8,760 nucleotides of DNA from Planctomycetota bacterium. GTDB lineage: Bacteria > Planctomycetota > Phycisphaerae > UBA1845 > Fen-1342. A program made the translations under genes and the position numbers. Within the stretch, counting starts at the first letter, position 1; each line of letters starts with the position of its first letter. Below are positions 1 through 6,300 of this stretch, piece by piece. The stretch spans positions 1 through 8,760 of the forward strand of contig JAUWXH010000048.1 of assembly GCA_030616465.1 (NCBI GenBank), given 5' to 3'. Below the pieces are notes generated by a model. That model was not told the DNA's origin. It saw only the letters and a list, made by a program, of their open reading frames with translations, and ran no database searches.

Positions 1-2491
1 CCATGATGAAAGGCAGCTTGGAGTCGGGGTTGTCGGTGCCGTCGGTGTTCTTCATGGGCGGCCAGCCGCCGTCGGGCACGTCGCCCACCCATCCGCTGCC
101 ATCCCAGGCGATCACCGGGTGCAGGCTGTCATACGGATGGCCGAACTGGTCCACCCCGGCCCGGTTGTAGACGATCCGCCGGTTGACCGGCCAGCACCAG
201 GACCACTCGGAGTTGAGGCCGATGCCGCTGGTCTCGCGTGTGCGGCGGGCCATCTTGTTGCCGGCGTTGAAGTCGTGAGCGGTGTAGGAGTTGCAGAACA
301 GCCAGTTGCCGGAACTGGTCGTGCCGTCGTCCTTGAGGTAGGCGAAGGAGGGGACCAGGTCGCCCGCCTTGAAGCTCTTGCCCTTGTCGGGAAAGTCCAC
401 GTCGGCGAGGAAGTACCCGTTGATGTCCTTGGCCAGCAGGCGGGCAGGAACCTCGGACCCGTCGAAGTAGTCCCACTTGAGATTGATGATCGGATCGGGG
501 AAGGCACCGCCGCCGCTATATAGCGCCCGCACCGCCTCGAACAGCTCGTTCATGATCTCGGCGTCGGGCTTGGCCTCTCCCGGGGGGTTAACCGCCTTGT
601 AGCGCCACTGCGCCCAGCGGCCGGAGTTGGTGATGCTGCCTTCCTTCTCGACCGAGGCGGCACAGGGCAACTGGAACACCTCGGTTTGAACGGAGGCGGG
701 ATTCATGCCGGGGCCGCGCCAGAACTCGGCCGTCTCGGTCGGGAAGATGTTGACCGTGACCAGCCAGTCGAGCTTGGCCAGGGCCTTCCGCACCTTGTTG
801 GCATTGGCGCTGCTGTTGGCGGGGTTCTGGCCCCAGGCGAAGAAGCCCTTGACGACGCCGTTGTACATCGCGTCGAAGATGGGCTGCCAGGCGTAGTTGA
901 CGCCGTCGTCGCGCTTAGGCAGCCAAGCATAGCCGAAGTCGTTGGCGGGCGCCGCCGCATCGCCGTACATGCTCTTGAGGAAGCTAACGATGTACTTGGG
1001 GTAGTTGCCCCACCAGTTGGCGCTGCGCGGCTCAACGGTGGTCGGCATCCACTTCGTGATGTACTCGGCCAGCGTGGTCTGCGATTCCTGCGGGGTCTTG
1101 AGGTAACCCGGCAGGATATGGAACAGCAGGCAGTGGTCGGTGGAGCCCTGCACGTTGGACTCGCCGCGCAGCGCGTTGACTCCGCCGCCGGCCACCCCGA
1201 TGTTCCCCAGCAGGAGCTGGATCATGGCCATGGCCCGGATGTTCTGGGCCCCGACGGTGTGCTGTGTCCAGCCCATGGCGTACATGATCGTGCCGGCGCT
1301 GCCGGGCTGGTACGAGCGCAGCACGTAGGTCTCGTAGACCTCCAGCAGCTTGTCCTTGGGTGTGCCGGTGATGCTGGAGACCTTGTCCAGGTCGTAGCGC
1401 GCGTAGTGCTGCTTGAGCATTTGGTAGACGCAGCGCGGGTCCCGCAGGGACTTGTCCTTGAGAATGACGCCGTCCCCATCGACCTGGAAGTTCCAGGTGG
1501 ACTTGTCGTACTTGCCGGTCGCCGCGTCGAACCCGCTGAACAGCCCGGTGGCCGTGTCAAAGCTATAGTCCTCGCGGACTAGGTAGCCGGCGTTGGTATA
1601 CTCGGCCACGTACTCGTGCGGGATCAGGTCGTTCTGCAGGATGTACTTCAGCATGCCGCCCAGGAAGGCGATGTCGGTCCCGCTGCGCAGCGGGGCGTAG
1701 ATGTCTGCCTTGCTGGAGGTGCGCGTGAACCGGGGGTCGACGCTGATGAGCTTGGCCCCGGCGACCCGAGCCTCGGTCACCCAGCGGAACGAGATGGGGT
1801 GATTCTCGGCCGCATTGGAGCCCATGATGAGGATGACATCGCTGTTTTTGATGTCGATCCAGTGGTTGGTCATAGCACCCCGGCCGAACGAAGTCGCCAG
1901 ACTGGCGACGGTGGCGGAGTGTCAGTTTCGGGCTTGGTGTTCTATGTATATTAAGCCCAGGGCCCTCAGAAACTTCTGATACAGCCAGCACTCTTCGTTG
2001 TCGAGCGCGGCGCTGCCCAGCGAGCTGATGCCCAACGTGCGGTTGACCGTCTTGCCGTTGGAGTTCTTGGTCTCGAAGGTTGCGTCGCGCGTTGCCTTGA
2101 TCTTCGCCGCGATGCGACTGACGGCCTCGCTCCAACTCATTTCGGTCCAGTCCGTGGCGCCGGGAGCGCGATGGAGCACCTTGGTCAGGCGGTTCTCGTT
2201 GTTGGCCATCTGGTAGAGCGACGAGCCCTTGGAGCAAGCCGTCCCGTCATTGATCGGGTGCTCCGAGTCGCCCTCGATGTTGATGACCTTACCGCCCGAG
2301 GCGTCCACCACGAACCCACAACCGACCGCACAGTACGGGCAGATCGTTGTGGTGCGCGTCGCCTCCCGCAGATTCTTGCGGAGCTCCGCCGCATGGGCCT
2401 TCACCGGGCCTAGCGCAAAGCCCATCCCGACGATGGCGACCCCCGCGGTCGCCGCGGAAACCTTTAGGAACCCTCTACGTGTGATTAACAT
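1..2491 (-). CDS. fdnG: Selenocysteine-containing formate dehydrogenase, catalytic alpha subunit (3' end outside window)
   Basis: Oxidises formate to CO2 at a bis-MGD molybdenum (or tungsten) centre and passes electrons to an FeS beta subunit. The twin-arginine signal (TRRGFLK, RR at residues 5-6, AHA cleavage site near 32-34) places it in the periplasm. The [4Fe-4S] ligands are visible as CPYCAVGC (C51, C54, C58) plus C86 in ACSKG, with K88 matching the conserved electron-relay lysine. An in-frame TGA at 1924-1922 is residue 190 in the context HQARN-U-H, matching QARV-U-H of E. coli FdnG; the frame then stays open to the window edge. Downstream motifs include GRGAMTNHW, MGSNAAENHP, GWTQHTVGAQNIR and ALRGESNVQGSTD. 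About 830 codons are visible of a family length near 1,015. The start at 2491 has a perfect AGGAGG (2502-2497) 5 nt upstream. Beta and gamma subunits would be expected beyond position 1. The call is close to certain; the choice between fdnG, fdoG and fdhA naming is not. Confidence 0.95.
1893..1909 (-). promoter_or_regulatory. Bacterial SECIS hairpin of the formate dehydrogenase gene
   Basis: Reading on the minus strand, GTCGCC (1909-1904), loop AGTCT (1903-1899) and GGCGAC (1898-1893) form a perfect 6-bp stem with a 5-nt loop. It begins 12 nt after the TGA. E. coli fdhF has a comparable spacing and a GGUCU-type loop bound by SelB. Position, stem and loop all fit a SelB-recruiting element inside the coding sequence. 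Confidence 0.88.
1922..1924 (-). other. In-frame TGA read as selenocysteine (Sec190)
   Basis: The TGA sits exactly at the metal-ligating Sec/Cys position of the formate dehydrogenase family: N-terminal context HQARN, then His191, then TVASLA-type sequence as in E. coli FdnG. The reading frame is open for about 640 codons beyond it and continues to match the family, so it is not a true stop. An automatic caller that ignores Sec would wrongly split the gene at 1922. Confidence 0.95.
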
Positions 2492-2496
2492 CCGTA

Positions 2497-2502
2497 CCTC
2501 CT
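2497..2502 (-). promoter_or_regulatory. Shine-Dalgarno of the formate dehydrogenase, overlapping the stop of the upstream small gene
   Basis: AGGAGG lies 5 nt before the ATG at 2491 and shares bases with the TAG that ends the 60-aa gene. A ribosome terminating on the small gene would sit on the next initiation site, so expression of the two is probably coupled. Confidence 0.8.
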
Positions 2503-2683
2503 ATCCGGTCGAAAAGTACCCTGACCGACTGATACGACTTGCGTGGTCAGCAGAACGCCTGTGGCAGTGCTTTGTGGCGTGGATCGCTGCGGACGCCCCC
2601 TTCGTGTGGTGCCGCAGGTTGAGCCCCCAGAAGCCCCGCAGCGCTCCGGTGCCTCCGAGGAAGGCCCGTCGGCTCGTCTCCAT
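2501..2683 (-). CDS. Small Tat-leader protein of the formate dehydrogenase region (60 aa)
   Basis: The 60-residue product begins METSRRAFLGG, with a twin-arginine motif at residues 5-6 and a short apolar stretch to about residue 22. Its C-terminus is basic and His-rich and ends ADHASRISRSGYFSTG. This layout resembles the small 'formate dehydrogenase region TAT target' proteins (TIGR02811 type, about 60-70 aa, ending in an EHVRxYYR-like tail) that precede fdh genes; the tail match is loose. The start at 2683 has CAGGAA about 8 nt upstream. Its TAG stop (2503-2501) overlaps the AGGAGG (2502-2497) of the dehydrogenase, leaving 9 nt before that ATG, which implies translational coupling. The molecular role of this family is unknown. 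A longer in-frame version could start at 2914, but the upstream residues look non-coding. Confidence 0.62.
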   Translation of the reverse strand: METSRRAFLGGTGALRGFWGLNLRHHTKGASAAIHATKHCHRRSADHASRISRSGYFSTG

Positions 2684-2734
2684 TCCTGGTTCCTGCTTGG
2701 CCGTGGCGTGTCTCCCTCGCGCGCGCCAGGAACC
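2684..2734 (-). promoter_or_regulatory. Inverted repeats able to mask the start of the small Tat-leader gene
   Basis: On the minus-strand transcript, GGTTCCTGG (2734-2726) can pair in two exclusive ways. It can pair with CAGGAACC (2695-2688), which contains the likely Shine-Dalgarno, as an 8-bp stem. It can also pair with CCAGGAA (2689-2683), which touches the start codon, as a 7-bp stem. Either fold would hide initiation. The pairing is exact in the sequence; a regulatory role is inference. Confidence 0.35.
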
Positions 2735-2947
2735 GTTCACTGGTGCGACGACGCGCTGGGACCGTACGGAAGTGACCGCGCTGACTGCCCGCGCTACCTG
2801 CCCACACACACTCCCCACGCGCCAACCGTTACTCCTCGGGCAATTCCCGCGCCATGGCACCGCTATCGGGCGGGCCGCGCTCAAGGTGCCAGAAACCCCC
2901 AGCGGCGTCACCAAGCCCGACCAGCGTTATGCGGCCTGGCTCACCGA

Positions 2948-2963
2948 TGCGGAAAAATCCGCA
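2948..2963. repeat. Perfect 6-bp inverted repeat, TGCGGA-aaaa-TCCGCA
   Basis: TGCGGA (2948-2953) and TCCGCA (2958-2963) flank a 4-nt A loop (read as T on the minus strand). It lies about 265 bp upstream of the small Tat-leader gene. It could be an operator or a weak RNA hairpin; neither side carries a T tract that would make it a terminator. Confidence 0.4.
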
Positions 2964-3324
2964 CACTTGCGTGAAAGCCCGCGCATCATAGCTGGCAACG
3001 CAGCCCAGCCGCCCGGCGCAGCGCGCGCCACGCGGCCCCAACCGCTCACAGGCGTTCACTTTGGATGAGCGTTATGTTCGTTCATGCATATCGACCCTAC
3101 GTCACCATTCGGTCCTTGGCAGGCGGACTAACAAACGCGAAGCATCGCGCCTGCATGCGCTTGCGCACGCCTCCGGCGCGTGGCGAACACAGGCCGCACC
3201 GTCGCACGCTGGCGGCGCCGGCCCGTGTAGCTCGGCGTTCCGGGCTACGGGGGAGCGCCGGGGACAGTCAATGGGGCGGGCTCGAGGTGCAAAAGCCAAG
3301 ACCGCCTGACAGAGCCCGCCTGGC

Positions 3325-3365
3325 ACGGGCATCTTGCCCGTTTTCGCGCCGGCGAGACGCCGGCG
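3325..3365. repeat. Tandem palindromes (REP-like) downstream of the beta-helix gene
   Basis: Two perfect hairpins stand 5 nt apart: ACGGGCA-TCT-TGCCCGT (3325-3341, 7 bp) and CGCCGGCG-AGA-CGCCGGCG (3347-3365, 8 bp). They begin 25 bp past the beta-helix stop at 3390. They may act as a transcription terminator or mRNA 3' stabiliser for that minus-strand gene. The plus-strand TTTT (3341-3344) after the first stem is only a weak Rho-independent signature. Their compact paired form resembles dispersed REP/BIME elements. Confidence 0.55.
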
Positions 3366-3389
3366 GCCCCCGGGTTCCGGCGGACGATC

Positions 3390-4793
3390 CTAGTTTGTGC
3401 AGCCCCAGTCGGCGAGCAGGATACCGAGGTCGGCCTGGTCGGTCCTGTCGTCACCGTTGAGGTCACCAACGCAGCCGTTCACGGGGTCGTCGCAGCCCCA
3501 ATCGGCCAGCAGGATTCCCAGATCGGCCTGGTCAGTGTCGTTGTCGTCGTCCAGGTCGCCGACGCATTCGATGGGGTAGTGGAAGCCCATATCCACGATG
3601 CCGGCGTCGCCGACCTGATCTGTCCGCGTGGTGCGGGTATCCAGACCGAGGTTCTCGGCCGTGTCGCTGCCGGTGTTCACGCAGGGGCTGTCCACGGGCT
3701 GGCCGGCTGCCGTTTGGCTGAGGTAATAGTCCCCGAGGAAGCCGCCCACAAACAGCGGATCGGCGTCGATGTTCCCCTCCCCTGGCCAACCGCCTTGAAC
3801 GTCGCTGTAGGTCACTGCGGGGTTTCCGGACTCGATATAGACCTCCTCAGGCACGTCGCCCCACAAGATGCAGTTGGTGATCGTCGGACTGCTATAATCC
3901 TCGCAGGTCACGCCGCCACCGTGTAATGCCGCGTTCTCCGTGATCGTGCAATTGGTGATCGTCAGATTGCTGTCCGCCCTGCAGCGTATGCCACCGCCAA
4001 ACTCCTGCGCCGTGTTTCCGCTGATCACACAGTTGGTGATGATCGGGCTGCTATAGGAAAGATAAATAGCCCCGCCGTCACTCGTTGCCGTGTTCCCCGT
4101 GATGACGCAGCCGGCGATCGTGGGGTTAGAACTGGAAGAGCAGAAAACTGCAGCGCCGTCGTGCGCCGTGTTCCCTGCAATCGTGCAGTTGGTGATCGTC
4201 GGACTGCCGACCTTGCAGCGGATGGCGCCGCCGTAAAAGGAGTGGTTCTCAGTGAAGGTGCAGTCGGAGATGATTGGGCTGCTGTACCAGCAGCAAATGC
4301 CGCCGCCACCTCAGTCGCGGCTCGCCGTGTTCCACCTGATCGTACACCTCCTGATCGTCGGGTTGCTGGAGTACGTGCACAAGATGCCGCCGCCGACCGT
4401 ACCGCAGGCGCCCTCCTCGGGTGCGTAGCCATTCTGGATCGTGAACCCGTCCACGAGCGAGGCAGCGGTCTCGCCGCTGTGGAAGTAGAAGCCGCGGTGG
4501 TGCCATCCCCCGCAGTCGATGATGCAGTTGTCGGGACCGTTCTCGCTACGAACCGTGATCAGCTTGCCGCCGAAGTCCAGATCCCGGTTGCCGTCGCCCG
4601 TGTAGGTGCCGTCGCAGACGACGACCTCGTCGCCGTCCGAGGCGGCGTCGATGCCCTCCTGGATCGTGACGTAATCCCCGCTGCCGTCCGAGCAGACGAA
4701 GATCGTGTCGCCGTAGGCACCAACCACGCCGATTGTCAGCACCACGGGAAGCACCAGCGCAGCCACACGCAAATTCCGGGTGTGAACTCGCAT
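3390..4793 (-). pseudogene. Exported right-handed beta-helix protein with C-terminal dockerin-like repeats, interrupted by one in-frame TGA
   Basis: The frame spans 468 codons. It opens with a signal peptide (residues 1 to about 28, ending VVGAYG) and then DGSGDYVTIQEGIDAASDGD, the usual start of pectate-lyase-like/NosD beta-helix domains. Repeated rungs follow with motifs such as NPTI..CTI..NTA..GGGI.C and SSPIITNC. A late CVNTGSDTA...GIVDMGFHYP segment is common in Planctomycete homologues. Residues 412-467 hold two dockerin-like Ca-binding repeats, each ending TDQADLGILLADWGC. The start at 4793 has GAGGAG about 6 nt upstream; an ATG at 4826 lacks support. Codon 161 is TGA (4313-4311), yet the same frame continues with GGGGICCWYSSP, a normal rung. 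A nonsense mutation (for example GGA to TGA) or a sequence error is most likely; recoding is discussed in the findings. The substrate is unknown; a cell-surface or secreted role is inferred. Confidence 0.8.
3399..3534 (-). repeat. 93-bp-period direct repeat encoding the two dockerin-like motifs
   Basis: The segments at about 3399-3441 and 3492-3534 are near-identical at DNA level (GCAGCCCCA.TCGGC.AGCAGGAT shared). Both encode TDQADLGILLADWGC. The period of 31 codons matches a duplicated EF-hand-like unit (DLDDDNDTD and DLNGDDRTD). Confidence 0.75.
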
Positions 4794-4884
4794 TGCTCGC
4801 TCCTCATAGTAGACGTGTTCGCACAAGGACGCCCCGCCGGCATCCTGCCTGGCCCGATTGCAATCAACGCGGGCCGCTTAGCGC

Positions 4885-4893
4885 ATTATAACA
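4885..4893 (-). promoter_or_regulatory. Extended -10 promoter element for the beta-helix gene
   Basis: The minus strand reads TGTTATAAT (4893-4885), a perfect TATAAT with the TGn extension, in otherwise GC-rich DNA. It would start transcription near 4878, giving a leader of about 85 nt before the ATG at 4793. No good -35 is seen, as is usual for extended -10 promoters. Confidence 0.6.
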
Positions 4894-4952
4894 AATACGT
4901 GGCCTGGATGGAGCGCAACCCGCCGGGTTCCTCGGCGCTGGCTGAAACTGCA

Positions 4953-5546
4953 TTAGCAGGCGAGGATTCGTCGGGCGGAGGGGGCGATCAGGCCGCCGAC
5001 GCCCGTGGCCAGAGCTATCTTCAGAAGCTCAACCGGCAGGAAGGGCCAGAAGCCTAGCTCCAGCGTTGTCCACAGCCCGGTGCCCGCCCAGAGCGCGAGC
5101 CACGTCAGGCCGGCGGCGTAGATGACGCCGTTGCCGAGCAGCATCGCGGCTAGCACCCGTTTCCAGCGCCGGCGGCTCGGTTGCGTGATCCGCCCGATGA
5201 TCGGCTGGGCGAGCACGAAGCCGATCAGATAGCCGCCGGTCGCGGCGAACACGGTCTCCAGCCCCCAGTTTCCCAAGGCGAACACGTGGTAGCCCGTGGT
5301 GCCCAGCAGCAGGTAGAAGGCCATGCTGGCGGTGCCGAGGCGCGGCCCGAGGGTCACCCCAGCCAGCAGTACGAAGAACGTCTGGAGCGTGATCGGCACG
5401 GGCGTGCCCGGAACCGGCAGGGCGATCCGTGCCCCGGCGGCCGTGAGCAGGGCAAAGGCCACCACGCCGGCCACGGACAGGCCGACGCGTATGTGACGAC
5501 CAGCGGTGGCTGCGTTGACGGTCATGCCTTGCGTGCGGGTATTCAT
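4953..5546 (-). CDS. bioY: BioY, biotin-binding S component of an ECF transporter
   Basis: This integral membrane protein of 197 aa captures biotin for uptake, working alone or with the ECF energising module (BioM/BioN or a shared EcfAAT). Family signatures are clear: ARIALPVPGTPVPITLQTFF (residues 39-58), LLAGVTLGPRLG (60-71) and ATGGYLIGF (102-110). Hydrophobic segments lie near residues 22-42, 55-68, 72-92, 98-117, 131-155 and 165-187. The length is typical of the family. No bioM or bioN lies next to it, so the energising subunits must be elsewhere. The chosen ATG at 5546 has no Shine-Dalgarno; an ATG at 5525 is the alternative. The gene is divergent from the zinc-ribbon gene and their promoters overlap. 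Confidence 0.92.
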   Translation of the reverse strand: MNTRTQGMTVNAATAGRHIRVGLSVAGVVAFALLTAAGARIALPVPGTPVPITLQTFFVLLAGVTLGPRLGTASMAFYLLLGTTGYHVFALGNWGLETVFAATGGYLIGFVLAQPIIGRITQPSRRRWKRVLAAMLLGNGVIYAAGLTWLALWAGTGLWTTLELGFWPFLPVELLKIALATGVGGLIAPSARRILAC

Positions 5547-5555
5547 GGCGGCGGG

Positions 5556-5584
5556 ATGATAGACCAGGGCGGCCTGTGGGGCAA
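5556..5584 (-). promoter_or_regulatory. Predicted sigma-70-type promoter of bioY
   Basis: TTGCCC (5584-5579), a 17-nt spacer and TATCAT (5561-5556) fit the consensus well. Only 9 nt separate the -10 box from the ATG at 5546, so the transcript would have a leader of a few nucleotides at most. This fits the absence of a Shine-Dalgarno. Confidence 0.5.
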
Positions 5585-5590
5585 ATGGTC

Positions 5591-5596
5591 TACAAT
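5591..5596 (+). promoter_or_regulatory. Predicted -10 box giving a leaderless start of the zinc-ribbon gene
   Basis: TACAAT ends 6 nt before the in-frame GTG at 5603, the spacing at which transcription normally begins. No clear -35 or Shine-Dalgarno is present. This is the reason for preferring the GTG at 5603 over the upstream ATG (5585) and GTG (5576). Confidence 0.35.
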
Positions 5597-5602
5597 GACT
5601 CC

Positions 5603-6244
5603 GTGGAAATCGACGTTTGGCAACTTCCGATCCCGGACTGGGGGCTGGGGTGCCCCAAGTGTCGCTATCTGCTGCGCGGGCTGCCGTCGCACCGCTGCCC
5701 GGAGTGCGGGACGAAGCTGAACATGTCGGAAATCGTCAAGCCGTGGCATCGGTTGCGGGCCCCACGGTTCACCGGCGAGGAGCTGCCGTTTCCGGATTTC
5801 GGCCTGCAGTGTGCCAACTGTGGTCGCCCGTTGGTCGGGGCTCGAAAGCACGCCTGCCCGAGCTGCGACACACCCTTCGACCTGCAAGCCATACGACCGT
5901 GGCGCAAGTGGTTCGTGATCGACGGCGAGATGTGCGGCCGGGTGCCGCTGCCCATCATCGAGGTCAAGCTGGGCATGGAGCTCGTCCCGTACATGCAGCA
6001 GAAAGACAAGGTGCTGCGGGAGATCTACATGGGGCCGCGGATGCTCGGCTCACGCCTGGTGGCCCCCAACGAGTTCTTCTTCGAGGTGTTGTGGCTGATT
6101 CGCCGGGCGGAGCTGGAAATCGAGGATGGTCGCGCGCGGGCCGAGACGGACCGCTGGGCGTGTGCGCAGTGCGGCGAGGAAAACCCCGGCAACTTCGAGG
6201 TGTGCTGGAGCTGTCAAGCGGCAAGAATGGCGGGTGGCGAATAG
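5603..6244 (+). CDS. Protein with three zinc ribbons, function unknown
   Basis: The product is about 213 aa. Counting from the GTG at 5603, four-Cys zinc knuckles occur at C17/C20/C32/C35, C70/C73/C85/C88 and C187/C190/C201/C204. The first two sit in a duplicated module, LPIPDWGLGCPKC and LPFPDFGLQCANC, each followed by L.G....C-P-x-C about 11 residues later. The CPKC..LLRGL....CPECG form is frequent in Planctomycetes. The middle region (residues ~95-185) has no recognised fold; it includes VPLPIIEVKLGME and FFFEVLWLIRRAELEIEDG, with no membrane segment. The protein is probably cytosolic and may bind a partner protein or nucleic acid, but no function can be named. Starts at 5576 or 5585 would add 9 or 6 residues. 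Confidence 0.78.
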   Translation: MEIDVWQLPIPDWGLGCPKCRYLLRGLPSHRCPECGTKLNMSEIVKPWHRLRAPRFTGEELPFPDFGLQCANCGRPLVGARKHACPSCDTPFDLQAIRPWRKWFVIDGEMCGRVPLPIIEVKLGMELVPYMQQKDKVLREIYMGPRMLGSRLVAPNEFFFEVLWLIRRAELEIEDGRARAETDRWACAQCGEENPGNFEVCWSCQAARMAGGE

Positions 6245-6292
6245 CGAATGCACAATGGTCCGAGCGGCCGAGCAGTCCTCAATTCGCCACCC
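6232..6292. terminator. 11-bp perfect inverted repeat between convergent genes
   Basis: GGGTGGCGAAT (6232-6242) and ATTCGCCACCC (6282-6292) are exact complements separated by 39 nt. The first arm overlaps the zinc-ribbon stop codon (TAG, 6242-6244). The second ends 8 bp before the stop of the convergent yjbQ-like gene. A bidirectional transcript-end structure is likely, though there is no T tract. It could also be a small mobile palindromic element. Confidence 0.5.
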
Positions 6293-6300
6293 TTAACTGG

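Larger units (their letters stand above)
2684..3389. other. About 700-bp stretch with no convincing gene
   Basis: No frame here has a recognisable domain together with a ribosome binding site. The short open frames are GC-rich chance frames rich in Arg, Pro and Ala. The interval should contain the promoter of the minus-strand formate dehydrogenase unit and the transcript end of the minus-strand beta-helix gene. It does contain perfect inverted repeats at 2726-2734/2688-2695, 2948-2963 and 3325-3365, listed separately. No tRNA-like fold was recognised. Confidence 0.6.

Noticed and set aside
686..1582. Plus-strand frame of about 298 codons opposite the formate dehydrogenase
   Set aside because: Antisense shadow; the minus strand matches formate dehydrogenase throughout this interval.
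1563..2237. Possible frameshift in the formate dehydrogenase near 1922
   Set aside because: Direct translation shows the frame is unchanged across the TGA; it is a Sec codon, not a frameshift.
2877..2891. Sigma-54-like element TGGCAC-N5-GCGC on the minus strand upstream of the formate dehydrogenase unit
   Set aside because: GG and GC spacing fits (N10), but the -12 box lacks the TT before GC, the site is ~190 bp from the gene, and no enhancer site is recognisable; too weak to list as a promoter.
3065..3460. Plus-strand 131-codon frame in the long intergenic region
   Set aside because: Arg/Pro-rich chance frame that runs into the antisense of the dockerin repeats, with no domain.
4025..4432. 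Separate 135-codon minus-strand gene in the region of the beta-helix break
   Set aside because: It is a different frame; the beta-helix rungs continue in the original frame directly after the TGA, so there is no second gene and no frameshift.
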